A stretch of DNA of 15,814 nt from positions 1 through 15,814 of the forward strand of contig NZ_MSTI01000148.1 in NCBI RefSeq assembly GCF_001949125.1, given 5' to 3'. The position numbers and the translations under genes are program-made. Below the pieces are notes generated by a model. That model did no database searches. It saw only the letters and a list, made by a program, of their open reading frames with translations, and was not told the DNA's origin. Shown one piece after another: positions 1-6,411 of the stretch. How positions within the stretch are numbered: position 1 is the stretch's first letter; each line of letters opens with the position of its first letter. The stretch is from Deinococcus marmoris. Its GTDB lineage: Bacteria > Deinococcota > Deinococci > Deinococcales > Deinococcaceae.

Positions 1-272
1 CGCACCACGGTTCGCTGAACCGTGGCCTCATGGACACCCCAGTCCTGGCCGATGTGAAACAACGTGCGGTACTCGCGCCAGAACTCCAGCGTCATCAGGA
101 GTTGCGCTCCCAAAGAGAGTGCAGGTGGCCGTCCAGATTTGACTTTGTTGGCATGGCGTTCTTGCAACACGGTCTCCATCTCTAGAAATGTTTCAGGGTA
201 CACACCAGTGCGACGGCGAAAACTCGTGCGATTCAGCTTCAGGGCCTGATGATATTTTAGCGTGCCAACCAT
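1..272 (-). CDS. IS5-family-like transposase, N-terminal part (runs off window)
   Basis: A reading frame opens at the ATG at 272 on the minus strand and has no stop before the window edge, giving about 90 residues. It starts MVGTLKYHQALKLNR and includes the segment GRPPALSLGAQLLMTLEFWR followed by a helix-turn-helix-like stretch ending near VHEATVQR. This resembles the HTH (HTH_Tnp_4-like) head of IS5-family DDE transposases, which binds the element ends. The catalytic DDE domain is beyond the edge. A TAAGGT hexamer lies 5 nt before the ATG, and AGGTAGGGG could also act as a ribosome site. Transcription runs outward from the window. The protein is the same as the one at the right end. Confidence 0.8.
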   Translation of the reverse strand, partial: MVGTLKYHQALKLNRTSFRRRTGVYPETFLEMETVLQERHANKVKSGRPPALSLGAQLLMTLEFWREYRTLFHIGQDWGVHEATVQRTVV

Positions 273-308
273 CCCCTACCTTAGCGCACGACTTTCGCAA
301 GAGGTCTA
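1..308 (-). mobile_element. IS5-like insertion sequence, 5' end (left copy, cut by window edge)
   Basis: Positions 1-308 are the reverse complement of 15474-15781, as far as I could compare by eye without a mismatch. Similarity stops sharply after 308 (TA) on this side and before 15474 on the other, which places the element end at GACCTCTTGCG, with a flanking TA that may be the target duplication typical of many IS5-family elements. The other end of the element lies outside the window, so the terminal inverted repeat pairing cannot be tested. The element abuts a GNAT gene that lacks its start codon. The family call rests on the transposase N-terminus only. Confidence 0.85.
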
Positions 309-350
309 TTTTCCGTTCGCCTCTTCACGCCTGCCGATGCCCCGGCCTGG

Positions 351-1247
351 GTGGCGATCAGCAATCCGGTCATGGGCCGACAGACCACTGCCGGGGCTTT
401 GCTGGCTGAGGACCACGAGCGCGCCGCCGCGCAGCAGATCAACTGCCGCTGGGTGGCCGAGGCAGAGGGGCAGGTTGTCGGGATCGCCCACCTCTTTTTC
501 TTCGCCTTCAATTCTCCCGGTTTCCTGAGTGCGCAGGTCATGGTGGCCCCCGAACAGCGGGGCCGGGGCGTGGGCCGCGCGCTGTGGCAGACCGTTCAGG
601 CCGAGGCTGGGCGGCTGGGCGCTTCAAACCTCTCCACCGGAGTTGCGGACACCGATGAGGACAGTCTGGCGTGGGCGGCGCGGCGCGGCTTCGTGCAGCA
701 CCTGCACCGCTTTGTCTCCAGTCTGGACCTGATCGCGTTCGACGAATCCCCGTTTCACGTCGATTCAGAGCGGGCAGCGGCGCAGGGCATCACGTTCACA
801 GACATGGCAGGCGTAGATGAAACCATCCTGGACCGCTACCTGAATTTCGTCGCGGACCGACTGACCGAAACCCCCGATCTGGCCGGGCACCCGCGCTGGC
901 CGCTGGCCCAGGTGCGCGAGATTCTGCGCCTGGACAGTGATCCGCGCCCCGACTGGCTGGTGCTGGCGCGTGGGCCGGGCGGCGAATGGCTGGGCCTCAT
1001 GGCGATGGTTTTGGTCTTCGGCGGGCAGGTGGCCTACAACGAACTGACCGCTGTGCATCCATCTGCGCGGGGGCGCGGGCTGGCGCTGCCGCTGAAGCTG
1101 GAAGCCATCCGCCGGGCGCGGGCAGCGGGGATTAGCACCATGCGGACCAACAACCACAGCCGGAACGCGCCCATGCTGGCGGTGAACAGGCGGCTGGGTT
1201 TCGTGTCGCTGCCGGGCCAGTTTGAGCTGCACCGGCGCGGGGTGTAA
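351..1247 (+). CDS. Tandem-GNAT N-acetyltransferase, 5' end lost to IS insertion
   Basis: Residues counted from the GTG at 351 give 298 aa with two GNAT folds. The first has the acetyl-CoA loop QRGRGVGRAL (about residues 69-78) and a typical RRGF end. The second has ARGRGLALPLK (about 239-249) and ends with NRRLGFV. GNAT enzymes move acetyl groups from acetyl-CoA to amines; the substrate here is unknown. The frame stays open upstream to a stop at 282-284 inside the IS, and the translated junction reads FSVRLFTPADAPAW, a normal first strand for this family. No start codon lies between 285 and 350. The original start was therefore probably removed or displaced by the IS, and the shorter GTG start would lack the first beta-strand. 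It may be a pseudogene. The gene is convergent with the anti-sigma gene, 26 nt away. Confidence 0.8.
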   Translation: MAISNPVMGRQTTAGALLAEDHERAAAQQINCRWVAEAEGQVVGIAHLFFFAFNSPGFLSAQVMVAPEQRGRGVGRALWQTVQAEAGRLGASNLSTGVADTDEDSLAWAARRGFVQHLHRFVSSLDLIAFDESPFHVDSERAAAQGITFTDMAGVDETILDRYLNFVADRLTETPDLAGHPRWPLAQVREILRLDSDPRPDWLVLARGPGGEWLGLMAMVLVFGGQVAYNELTAVHPSARGRGLALPLKLEAIRRARAAGISTMRTNNHSRNAPMLAVNRRLGFVSLPGQFELHRRGV

Positions 1248-1273
1248 CAGGAAGGCTGGCCACCTCTGAAGGT

Positions 1274-2563
1274 CTACTTGCCGCCTCGGCCTTCCAACTC
1301 CCAACTCGTCCTGAGCGTTTTGTCCAGCACGCGCACGCTGCCTTTGCCTGCGCCGCCGCCCTCGGCCACCGCGAACGTGCCGTCGGGCAGGGCGATCACG
1401 TCCATCGGGTGCGCCAGAGGCATGGGGTGGACCTCACCGCTGATCAGATCGATGCGTGTGAGTTGTCCGGCGCGGTCCGTGACCAGGGCCACGCTGCCGT
1501 TGACGCCCAGCTTGTCCGGGTGGCCGGGCAGGGGCCAGCTTTTGATGATTTCACCGTCTGCACCCAGGCGTAGCAACCTTCCCGCCACGTCCAGCGCCAG
1601 CACGGTGCCGCCCGCCTCCGGGGCCAGGTCCACGGGTGCGCCGCCCACCACCACGCGCTTAACAACATTCAGGGTGTCGGGGTCCAGCAGGCAGACCTCG
1701 CCGCTCAGGTGGTGCGTGACGAACAGCTTGCCGCCCGAGAGCAGCACGCCGTCCATCACGTCGGCCAGCGGCATTCCGTCCTCGCGGGCCACCGTGATCT
1801 GTTGCTGCGGGTCGCCCAGCCGGCCCACCGAGCCGCGCACGGTCTTGAAATACACGCGCCCGCCGTCCGCGCCGCTGGAGGCGGTCAGCCCCGCCACGCC
1901 GTCCGGCACGGGATAGCTGCGGACCACCTTCAGGGGATTGGTGCCCACTTCCAGCACGCGGTCATTGGCGGCGTCGGCCAGATACACCCGGTCTCCCAGC
2001 CGCACGCCCTGTGTGAACCACGACGGCTGCGCCCCGTCTGAACGCAGGCTGGCCGTGACCTGATCGCCGCGCAGCAGGTTGAGGGTTCCGCCCCCGTCGT
2101 TGCTGGCCACCAGCAGGCCGTCCGCCGCCGCCACCACCACCGCCGGGTCAGGCAGCGTGGCCGCCGTTCCGCGCGAGGGCGTCAGCAGCGCCCCGAAGGC
2201 CAGCAGGCCAGAGACCGCCGCCGCGCCCAGCATCAGCGGCCACCAGCGGCGGGAAGCGTGTGGGCGGGCCTGGGCTGCCGGGGCCGCAGTCTGGGTGTGC
2301 GTCCGGGTCTGGCGGGCCGCGCTCAGCACCTGCGTTTTCAGGTGGGCAGGCGGCTGCATGGGCGGTACGCCTTCCAGCAGGGCGGCTTCCAGCTCCAGCA
2401 GCAGCTTCAGGTGGGCGCGGCACTCAGGGCAGCCTTCCAGATGGGCGCGCAGTTCGGGGGTCAGAGACTGGCCCAGGCCGATGCGTTCCTCCAGTTGCTG
2501 CTGCACCATCTCGCAATGCTGCGCGTCATTTACATTCATCTCAGACCCATTCATTCCAGCCAT
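1274..2563 (-). CDS. Anti-sigma factor: ZAS zinc finger, one TM helix, beta-propeller-like extracytoplasmic domain
   Basis: The protein has 429 aa. The N-terminal region has HC at residues 16-17 and H41-x3-C45-x2-C48, the zinc-binding anti-sigma (ZAS, zf-HC2-like) arrangement that holds an ECF sigma factor in the cytoplasm. A hydrophobic segment at about 107-127 should cross the membrane. The remaining 290 or so residues contain repeated short beta blades (for example DRVYLADAANDRVLEV, GKLFVTHHLSGEVCLLDPD) like YncE/NHL-type propellers, presumably outside the membrane. I chose the ATG at 2563 because AAGGAGGTG sits 5 nt upstream; the open frame further upstream reads through the sigma gene. 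The start overlaps the sigma gene's stop by 13 nt, which suggests translational coupling. Inference: it senses an envelope signal and releases the sigma factor. The ligand is unknown. Confidence 0.85.
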   Translation of the reverse strand: MAGMNGSEMNVNDAQHCEMVQQQLEERIGLGQSLTPELRAHLEGCPECRAHLKLLLELEAALLEGVPPMQPPAHLKTQVLSAARQTRTHTQTAAPAAQARPHASRRWWPLMLGAAAVSGLLAFGALLTPSRGTAATLPDPAVVVAAADGLLVASNDGGGTLNLLRGDQVTASLRSDGAQPSWFTQGVRLGDRVYLADAANDRVLEVGTNPLKVVRSYPVPDGVAGLTASSGADGGRVYFKTVRGSVGRLGDPQQQITVAREDGMPLADVMDGVLLSGGKLFVTHHLSGEVCLLDPDTLNVVKRVVVGGAPVDLAPEAGGTVLALDVAGRLLRLGADGEIIKSWPLPGHPDKLGVNGSVALVTDRAGQLTRIDLISGEVHPMPLAHPMDVIALPDGTFAVAEGGGAGKGSVRVLDKTLRTSWELEGRGGK

Positions 2564-3270
2564 GTCTCCACCTCCTTGCCCAGTCCTGCCTTTTCCAGCC
2601 CCGACTTTTCCAACACCACGCGTAGATGTTTCAGGGCGTAATTCAGGCGGCTCTTGACCGTTCCCACCGGCACGTTCATCGCGCCCGAGATCTCCTCGCG
2701 GGACTCGCCTGCCAGATACGCCCGTTCCACCGTCTCGCGGTGGGCCGCCGAGAGTTGCGACAGGGCGGCGCGAATCTGCTCGCGGCGCTGGGCGTCCTCG
2801 CTGCGGGCCACTGGCCCCGGCCCGCTGTCTGGCAGGGGCAATTCCGCGCCTTCCTCGGTAAACAGCGGCAGGGTGGCTTTGGTTGCCCGCAGGCGGTCCA
2901 GCGCCCGCGAACGCGCCATGACCAGCAGAAAGGTCTTGAGGCCCGCCCGCGCCGGATCGTAACTTTCGGGGCGTTCCCACAGGCGCAGAAACACGTCCTG
3001 CAACACTTCCTGGGCCGCCGCGTCGCCCAGCAGACGGTTCAGCACCCCGAACACCGCCCCGGAATGCTGGTCATACACCTCCGAGAGTGCCGCCTCGTCG
3101 CGCTGGCGCAGGCGCAGGGCCAGCCGTCCGTCGGTGTCTGGCAGAGGCGTTTCCAGTGGTTCGGCCTGAGTTGCCTGGAAACGGCCATCGCCCCGCTCCG
3201 CCGCCGTCTTGGGCGGGGAGCGCAGGGAAAAGCGAGAATCAGGCACGGCCATCCACGTCATATCCAGCAT
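2551..3270 (-). CDS. ECF-type RNA polymerase sigma factor
   Basis: The protein has 239 aa. Region 2 (about residues 60-128) includes SEVYDQHSGAVFGVLNRLLG, DVFLRLWERPESYD and a LDRLRA end. Region 4 (about 163-220) includes LSAAHRETVERAYLAGES and the helix-turn-helix VPVGTVKSRLNYALKHLR. This is the sigma-70 family group IV layout, which directs RNA polymerase to stress promoters. The N-terminus of about 45 residues before region 2 is poorly conserved, so the start is uncertain: ATGs at 3270, 3261 and 3252 are all in frame, none with a good ribosome site. A TATGCT hexamer at 3266-3271 overlaps the first ATG; if it is a real -10, translation would begin at 3261 or 3252. The gene's 3' end overlaps the anti-sigma start, so the two form one operon. 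The preceding DUF2254 gene ends 76 nt upstream and may be co-transcribed. Confidence 0.87.
   Translation of the reverse strand: MLDMTWMAVPDSRFSLRSPPKTAAERGDGRFQATQAEPLETPLPDTDGRLALRLRQRDEAALSEVYDQHSGAVFGVLNRLLGDAAAQEVLQDVFLRLWERPESYDPARAGLKTFLLVMARSRALDRLRATKATLPLFTEEGAELPLPDSGPGPVARSEDAQRREQIRAALSQLSAAHRETVERAYLAGESREEISGAMNVPVGTVKSRLNYALKHLRVVLEKSGLEKAGLGKEVETWLE
2569..2577 (-). promoter_or_regulatory. Strong Shine-Dalgarno site of the anti-sigma gene
   Basis: AAGGAGGTG lies 5 nt before the ATG at 2563, inside the last codons of the sigma gene. It fixes the anti-sigma start. It stands out because several other genes here have no such site. Confidence 0.85.
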
Positions 3271-3346
3271 ACGGGTCCGGGGGCTGGGAAAGTTCAATGG
3301 GCGCTGAAGGCGTGGGATTCTGGGAGGAGGGTGTGGCTTCCCGTCC

Positions 3347-4693
3347 TCAGTTGACCCGGCTGCCCTGCGCCTGCCGGACCGCGTGCCGGGCGGCCTCGCG
3401 GATCTCGGCGTCCTGCCCGTTGGCCAGGGTGTCCAGCACCTTGCGGTAGCGGTTCTCGACGTCGGCACGGTCCGCCGAGTTCTCGATATTGGCCAGCGCG
3501 TCCTCGCGGACCAGTTCGGCGTGATGGCGGATCACGGCGCGGCGCTCGTCGTCTTTCAGGCACGAGGCGGTGGTGCCGAGGACTTCCAGCATGCGGACCA
3601 TCACGCTGGGGCTGCCCTTGCCGTACTGGCGGATCATGGAAAACATGCTGTTGGTCAGGCCGCTGAAGTCGGTCACGGGGACCACCAGCCGCAGCACATG
3701 GTCTTTGTAGTACACGCCGTCCGGCCAGCGGCGGTCCTGCAAACTGCACAGCGCGTCGCCGAAGCGGTCCACCACGTCGATGGCCGTCACGGGGTCGTTC
3801 ACGCCGGGGCTGAGGGCGCGGGCGGCCACTTCCGAAAGCTGGCGCACGCTGTATTCCAGGTCCTGCCCCACGGTGCGGCGGTCTCCCAGACTCAGCGCGT
3901 CCATCACATCTCTGGGCAGCCGGGGCACGCCCACCGCGATCACCGAGTTGGGAAACACGTAGTCGCCGGGCCGGACGTGCAGCAGCAGGGCCACATCCGC
4001 CTCCCCGGCCTTTTTCAGCAGCAACTCATTGTCGGTCAGTTGCAGGTAGCCGCCGCTGGGCGCGTGCAGCACCTCGCCGCCCGCCCAGAACTCCGGCGGG
4101 GGGGCCACGGACAGGTCGCGGTCCGGGTCCTCCCTGAGGGTGGCCTTCATCAGCGAGTCGCGCATGTCGTCTCGCAGCAGATTGGCCACATGGGTCATGT
4201 TGATCGAGGCGGTGACGTGCGCCAGGTAATACACCAGCATGGCGACGCTGGCGAGGGCCAGCCCCAGCGCGAAGGTCACGTTGTAATGCGGCACGAAGAC
4301 CTGATCGTTGCTGCCCGTCACCGAGCGCAGCGTGTACAGCGAGAAGGCGAAGGTGGCAATAAACGTGCCCAGCGTGATCTGGTTGCCCCGGTCCCGTGTG
4401 AAATTGTCCAGCAGGCGCGGCCCCATCGAACCCGCCGCGTAGGAAAGTGCGGCGATGGTGATGGAAAAAACCGTCCCCGCCACACCAATGCTGCTGCCCG
4501 CGATGGCCGAGAGCAGACTGCGCGAGCCGGTCTCGCCGCCGCCATACACGAAATGCAGGCCCTTGGGCACGCCGTAGGTTTCCTCGGCCTTGATGCCCGC
4601 CTCGGCCAGAATCAGCGCCAGCACGGTCATGATGGCGGGCAGGAACCAGAATTCCTGACTGATCTGGCGCAGATGCAGCCAGGTGCGTTTCAT
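3347..4693 (-). CDS. DUF2254 family membrane protein
   Basis: The protein has 448 aa and matches the DUF2254 pattern. Four hydrophobic segments lie at about residues 15-34, 61-88, 105-123 and 139-160. The second contains GTVFSITIAALSYAAGSMGPRLL and is followed by NFTRDRGNQITLG, both characteristic of this family. A soluble C-terminal half of about 280 residues follows, with segments such as LQLTDNELLLKKAGEADVAL and RALSPGVNDPVTAID. The function of the family is not established. The ATG at 4693 overlaps the stop of the upstream mscS-like gene (ATGA, 4690-4693), which points to coupled translation and a shared role in the membrane. Confidence 0.88.
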   Translation of the reverse strand: MKRTWLHLRQISQEFWFLPAIMTVLALILAEAGIKAEETYGVPKGLHFVYGGGETGSRSLLSAIAGSSIGVAGTVFSITIAALSYAAGSMGPRLLDNFTRDRGNQITLGTFIATFAFSLYTLRSVTGSNDQVFVPHYNVTFALGLALASVAMLVYYLAHVTASINMTHVANLLRDDMRDSLMKATLREDPDRDLSVAPPPEFWAGGEVLHAPSGGYLQLTDNELLLKKAGEADVALLLHVRPGDYVFPNSVIAVGVPRLPRDVMDALSLGDRRTVGQDLEYSVRQLSEVAARALSPGVNDPVTAIDVVDRFGDALCSLQDRRWPDGVYYKDHVLRLVVPVTDFSGLTNSMFSMIRQYGKGSPSVMVRMLEVLGTTASCLKDDERRAVIRHHAELVREDALANIENSADRADVENRYRKVLDTLANGQDAEIREAARHAVRQAQGSRVN

Positions 4694-5697
4694 GGCTGCC
4701 GGGCTTCTGGCTGGGGCCGTGCCTGTTCTGGACTTGGCTGCGTCTGCTCCTGATTCTGCTGCGCCTCGCGCTGAACCCCCTGTCTGCTCCGGGGATTGTC
4801 CTGGCGGGCGGGCCAGCCCTCGCGCTGCTCCTGGCGGTTGCCGTCCGTCGTCTCGGTCTGATCGTGAAACAGCACCTGCTGGGTGGGAAAGGGCAGATCG
4901 AATCCGGCGGCGGGCAGGACATTTTTAATGGCCTCCAGCACGCTGTCCTGCGCCTCCACGGCCTCCTTGCGAATCGGCGGATCAATCCAGAAGCGCACGT
5001 CCAGATTCACCGAGAAGTCGCCCAGTTCCCTGACCAGCACGTTGGGGGCGGGGTCTTTCAGCAGGCCGTCCAGCCCATTCAGGGTGTCCAGGATCAGTTT
5101 GCGGGCCGCCGCGATGTCGTCGCCGTAGCCGATGCCCACCGTGACCGACAGGCGGCGCTGGGGGTAGGCGGTGTTCACGGTCACGCGGTTGGTGTACAGC
5201 TCGGAATTGGGGATGACCACCCGGCGGTTGTCGTAGGTCCGCAGCAGCGTGGCGCGCACCTGAATGTCCTCCACCACGCCCTCGTGATCGCCCGAAACGA
5301 TCTGGTCGCCAATCCGAAAGGGCCGCGTGACCAGAATCAGGATGCCCGCCAGCAGGTTCTGGAAGATGTCCTTGAAGGCAAAGCCGATGGCCACGCCGCT
5401 GACGCCCAGCGCCCCGAACAGCGAGGCGGCGGTCAGCGTGGGGAAGATCACGGTCAGCGCCACCAGCACGCCCACCGCCAGCACCAGCCACGACACGATG
5501 CGTGAGAACACCAGCGAAATCCCCTTGGACTGCCCGGCGCGCTGCGACAGGCTGGTCACGGCATTGCGGGCAATCCGGGCGATCAGCAAAAAGATTCCGA
5601 AGACCAGCAGGCCGATCAGGATGTTGGGAATGGTGACGAGAAAGCTCTGGACGAGGTTCTGCACCCGCGTCCAGACGGCGCTCAATTCGAGATTCAT
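4690..5697 (-). CDS. MscS-family small-conductance mechanosensitive channel
   Basis: The protein has 335 aa. Three membrane helices lie at about residues 20-43, 63-84 and 90-124. The third is rich in Gly and Ala (SLFGALGVSGVAIGFAFKD), as in the MscS pore helix, and is followed by FRIGDQI, the start of the beta domain, and RRVVIPNSELY. MscS proteins are heptameric channels that open under membrane tension to release solutes on osmotic downshock. The last 55 or so residues are rich in Gln, Arg and Pro and look disordered; they are an addition to the usual fold. The gene starts 49 nt after the DUF421 gene ends. A TACCCT hexamer at 5707-5712, 9 nt before the ATG, may be a weak internal promoter. 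It ends in a 4-nt overlap with the DUF2254 gene. Confidence 0.92.
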   Translation of the reverse strand: MNLELSAVWTRVQNLVQSFLVTIPNILIGLLVFGIFLLIARIARNAVTSLSQRAGQSKGISLVFSRIVSWLVLAVGVLVALTVIFPTLTAASLFGALGVSGVAIGFAFKDIFQNLLAGILILVTRPFRIGDQIVSGDHEGVVEDIQVRATLLRTYDNRRVVIPNSELYTNRVTVNTAYPQRRLSVTVGIGYGDDIAAARKLILDTLNGLDGLLKDPAPNVLVRELGDFSVNLDVRFWIDPPIRKEAVEAQDSVLEAIKNVLPAAGFDLPFPTQQVLFHDQTETTDGNRQEQREGWPARQDNPRSRQGVQREAQQNQEQTQPSPEQARPQPEARQP

Positions 5698-5746
5698 GCG
5701 GTCATCAGGGTACTGTGCGGGCAGTCAGCGGCGTGTTCGTGCCTGT

Positions 5747-6298
5747 TCATGTCCCTTTGACCGTTGGCCGGATCTCGCGGCTGATGCTGCCGCCCTCCGG
5801 CTCCTGCACCACGCTGATGCGCCCGCCGGATTCCAGCACCGCGAAGGCCACGCCCTCCACGCTGTTGACCCCCGCGCTCCGCAGTTCCTCATTCAGAATC
5901 GCCTCCGAGACGCGGGCGCGGCGCATGGCCTCATGGCGAATCTGTCCGCGTTCCACCAGCACCACCGGGCCGTTGTCAAAGACCCGCTGGGCGCGCTTCG
6001 AGCGGGCGCTGAGGGCCGACACCGCCGCCTGCAAGCCCACCAGCACCAGCACGCTCAGGCTGCTTTCCACGATGCTCTTGCCTAAAATCGCGCTGGCGAC
6101 CAGCGAACCCGAGGCCACATTGGTCAGAAAGTCATACGAGGTAAAGGTGGCGAAGGTCCGTGACCCGAAGGTGCGGGCCAGTACGACGATGTACCCGAAC
6201 AGCAGCAGCGTGCTGAGGACGATCCGCACCACCAGTTGCACGGACCAGCCGTTTTCCGGGGTCAGCAGATCGATGAAGACGGTCCAGAGAAGTTCCAT
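5747..6298 (-). CDS. DUF421 (YetF-like) membrane protein
   Basis: The protein has 183 aa counted from the ATG at 6298; the frame extends 21 codons further upstream but the extension is not hydrophobic and reads like intergenic sequence. Hydrophobic helices lie at about residues 18-41, 55-75 and 78-94. The soluble tail contains the family signature: [13 protein letters not shown], then [18 protein letters not shown], then [18 protein letters not shown]. YetF-type proteins are small membrane proteins of unclear function, some linked to sporulation or stress in other bacteria. It is the first gene of a minus-strand set with the MscS-like and DUF2254 genes and diverges from glnS with a 113-nt gap. 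Confidence 0.87.
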   Translation of the reverse strand: MELLWTVFIDLLTPENGWSVQLVVRIVLSTLLLFGYIVVLARTFGSRTFATFTSYDFLTNVASGSLVASAILGKSIVESSLSVLVLVGLQAAVSALSARSKRAQRVFDNGPVVLVERGQIRHEAMRRARVSEAILNEELRSAGVNSVEGVAFAVLESGGRISVVQEPEGGSISREIRPTVKGT

Positions 6299-6399
6299 AC
6301 GGCAGTCTGCGGGCTGGGCGCGGCGGGGCCGTGTGCCGGGCGCAGAGGCGGGCCTCACCAACGGGGCAAATGGGAGGAGCGGCCTGCGCCCCGCGCGGG

Positions 6400-6405
6400 T
6401 ATGCT
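6400..6405 (+). promoter_or_regulatory. -10 hexamer of glnS, leaderless type
   Basis: TATGCT lies exactly 6 nt before the ATG at 6412, so transcription would begin at or next to the start codon. There is no Shine-Dalgarno site at normal distance: a GGAGGAG-like stretch at 6372-6379 is over 30 nt away. I see no clear -35. Confidence 0.6.
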
Positions 6406-6411
6406 GGCACG

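Noticed and set aside
3383..4753. 456-codon plus-strand frame over the DUF2254 gene
   Set aside because: Composition is dominated by His, Gln, Gly and Val as in antisense shadows; the minus-strand protein has clear membrane helices and family motifs.
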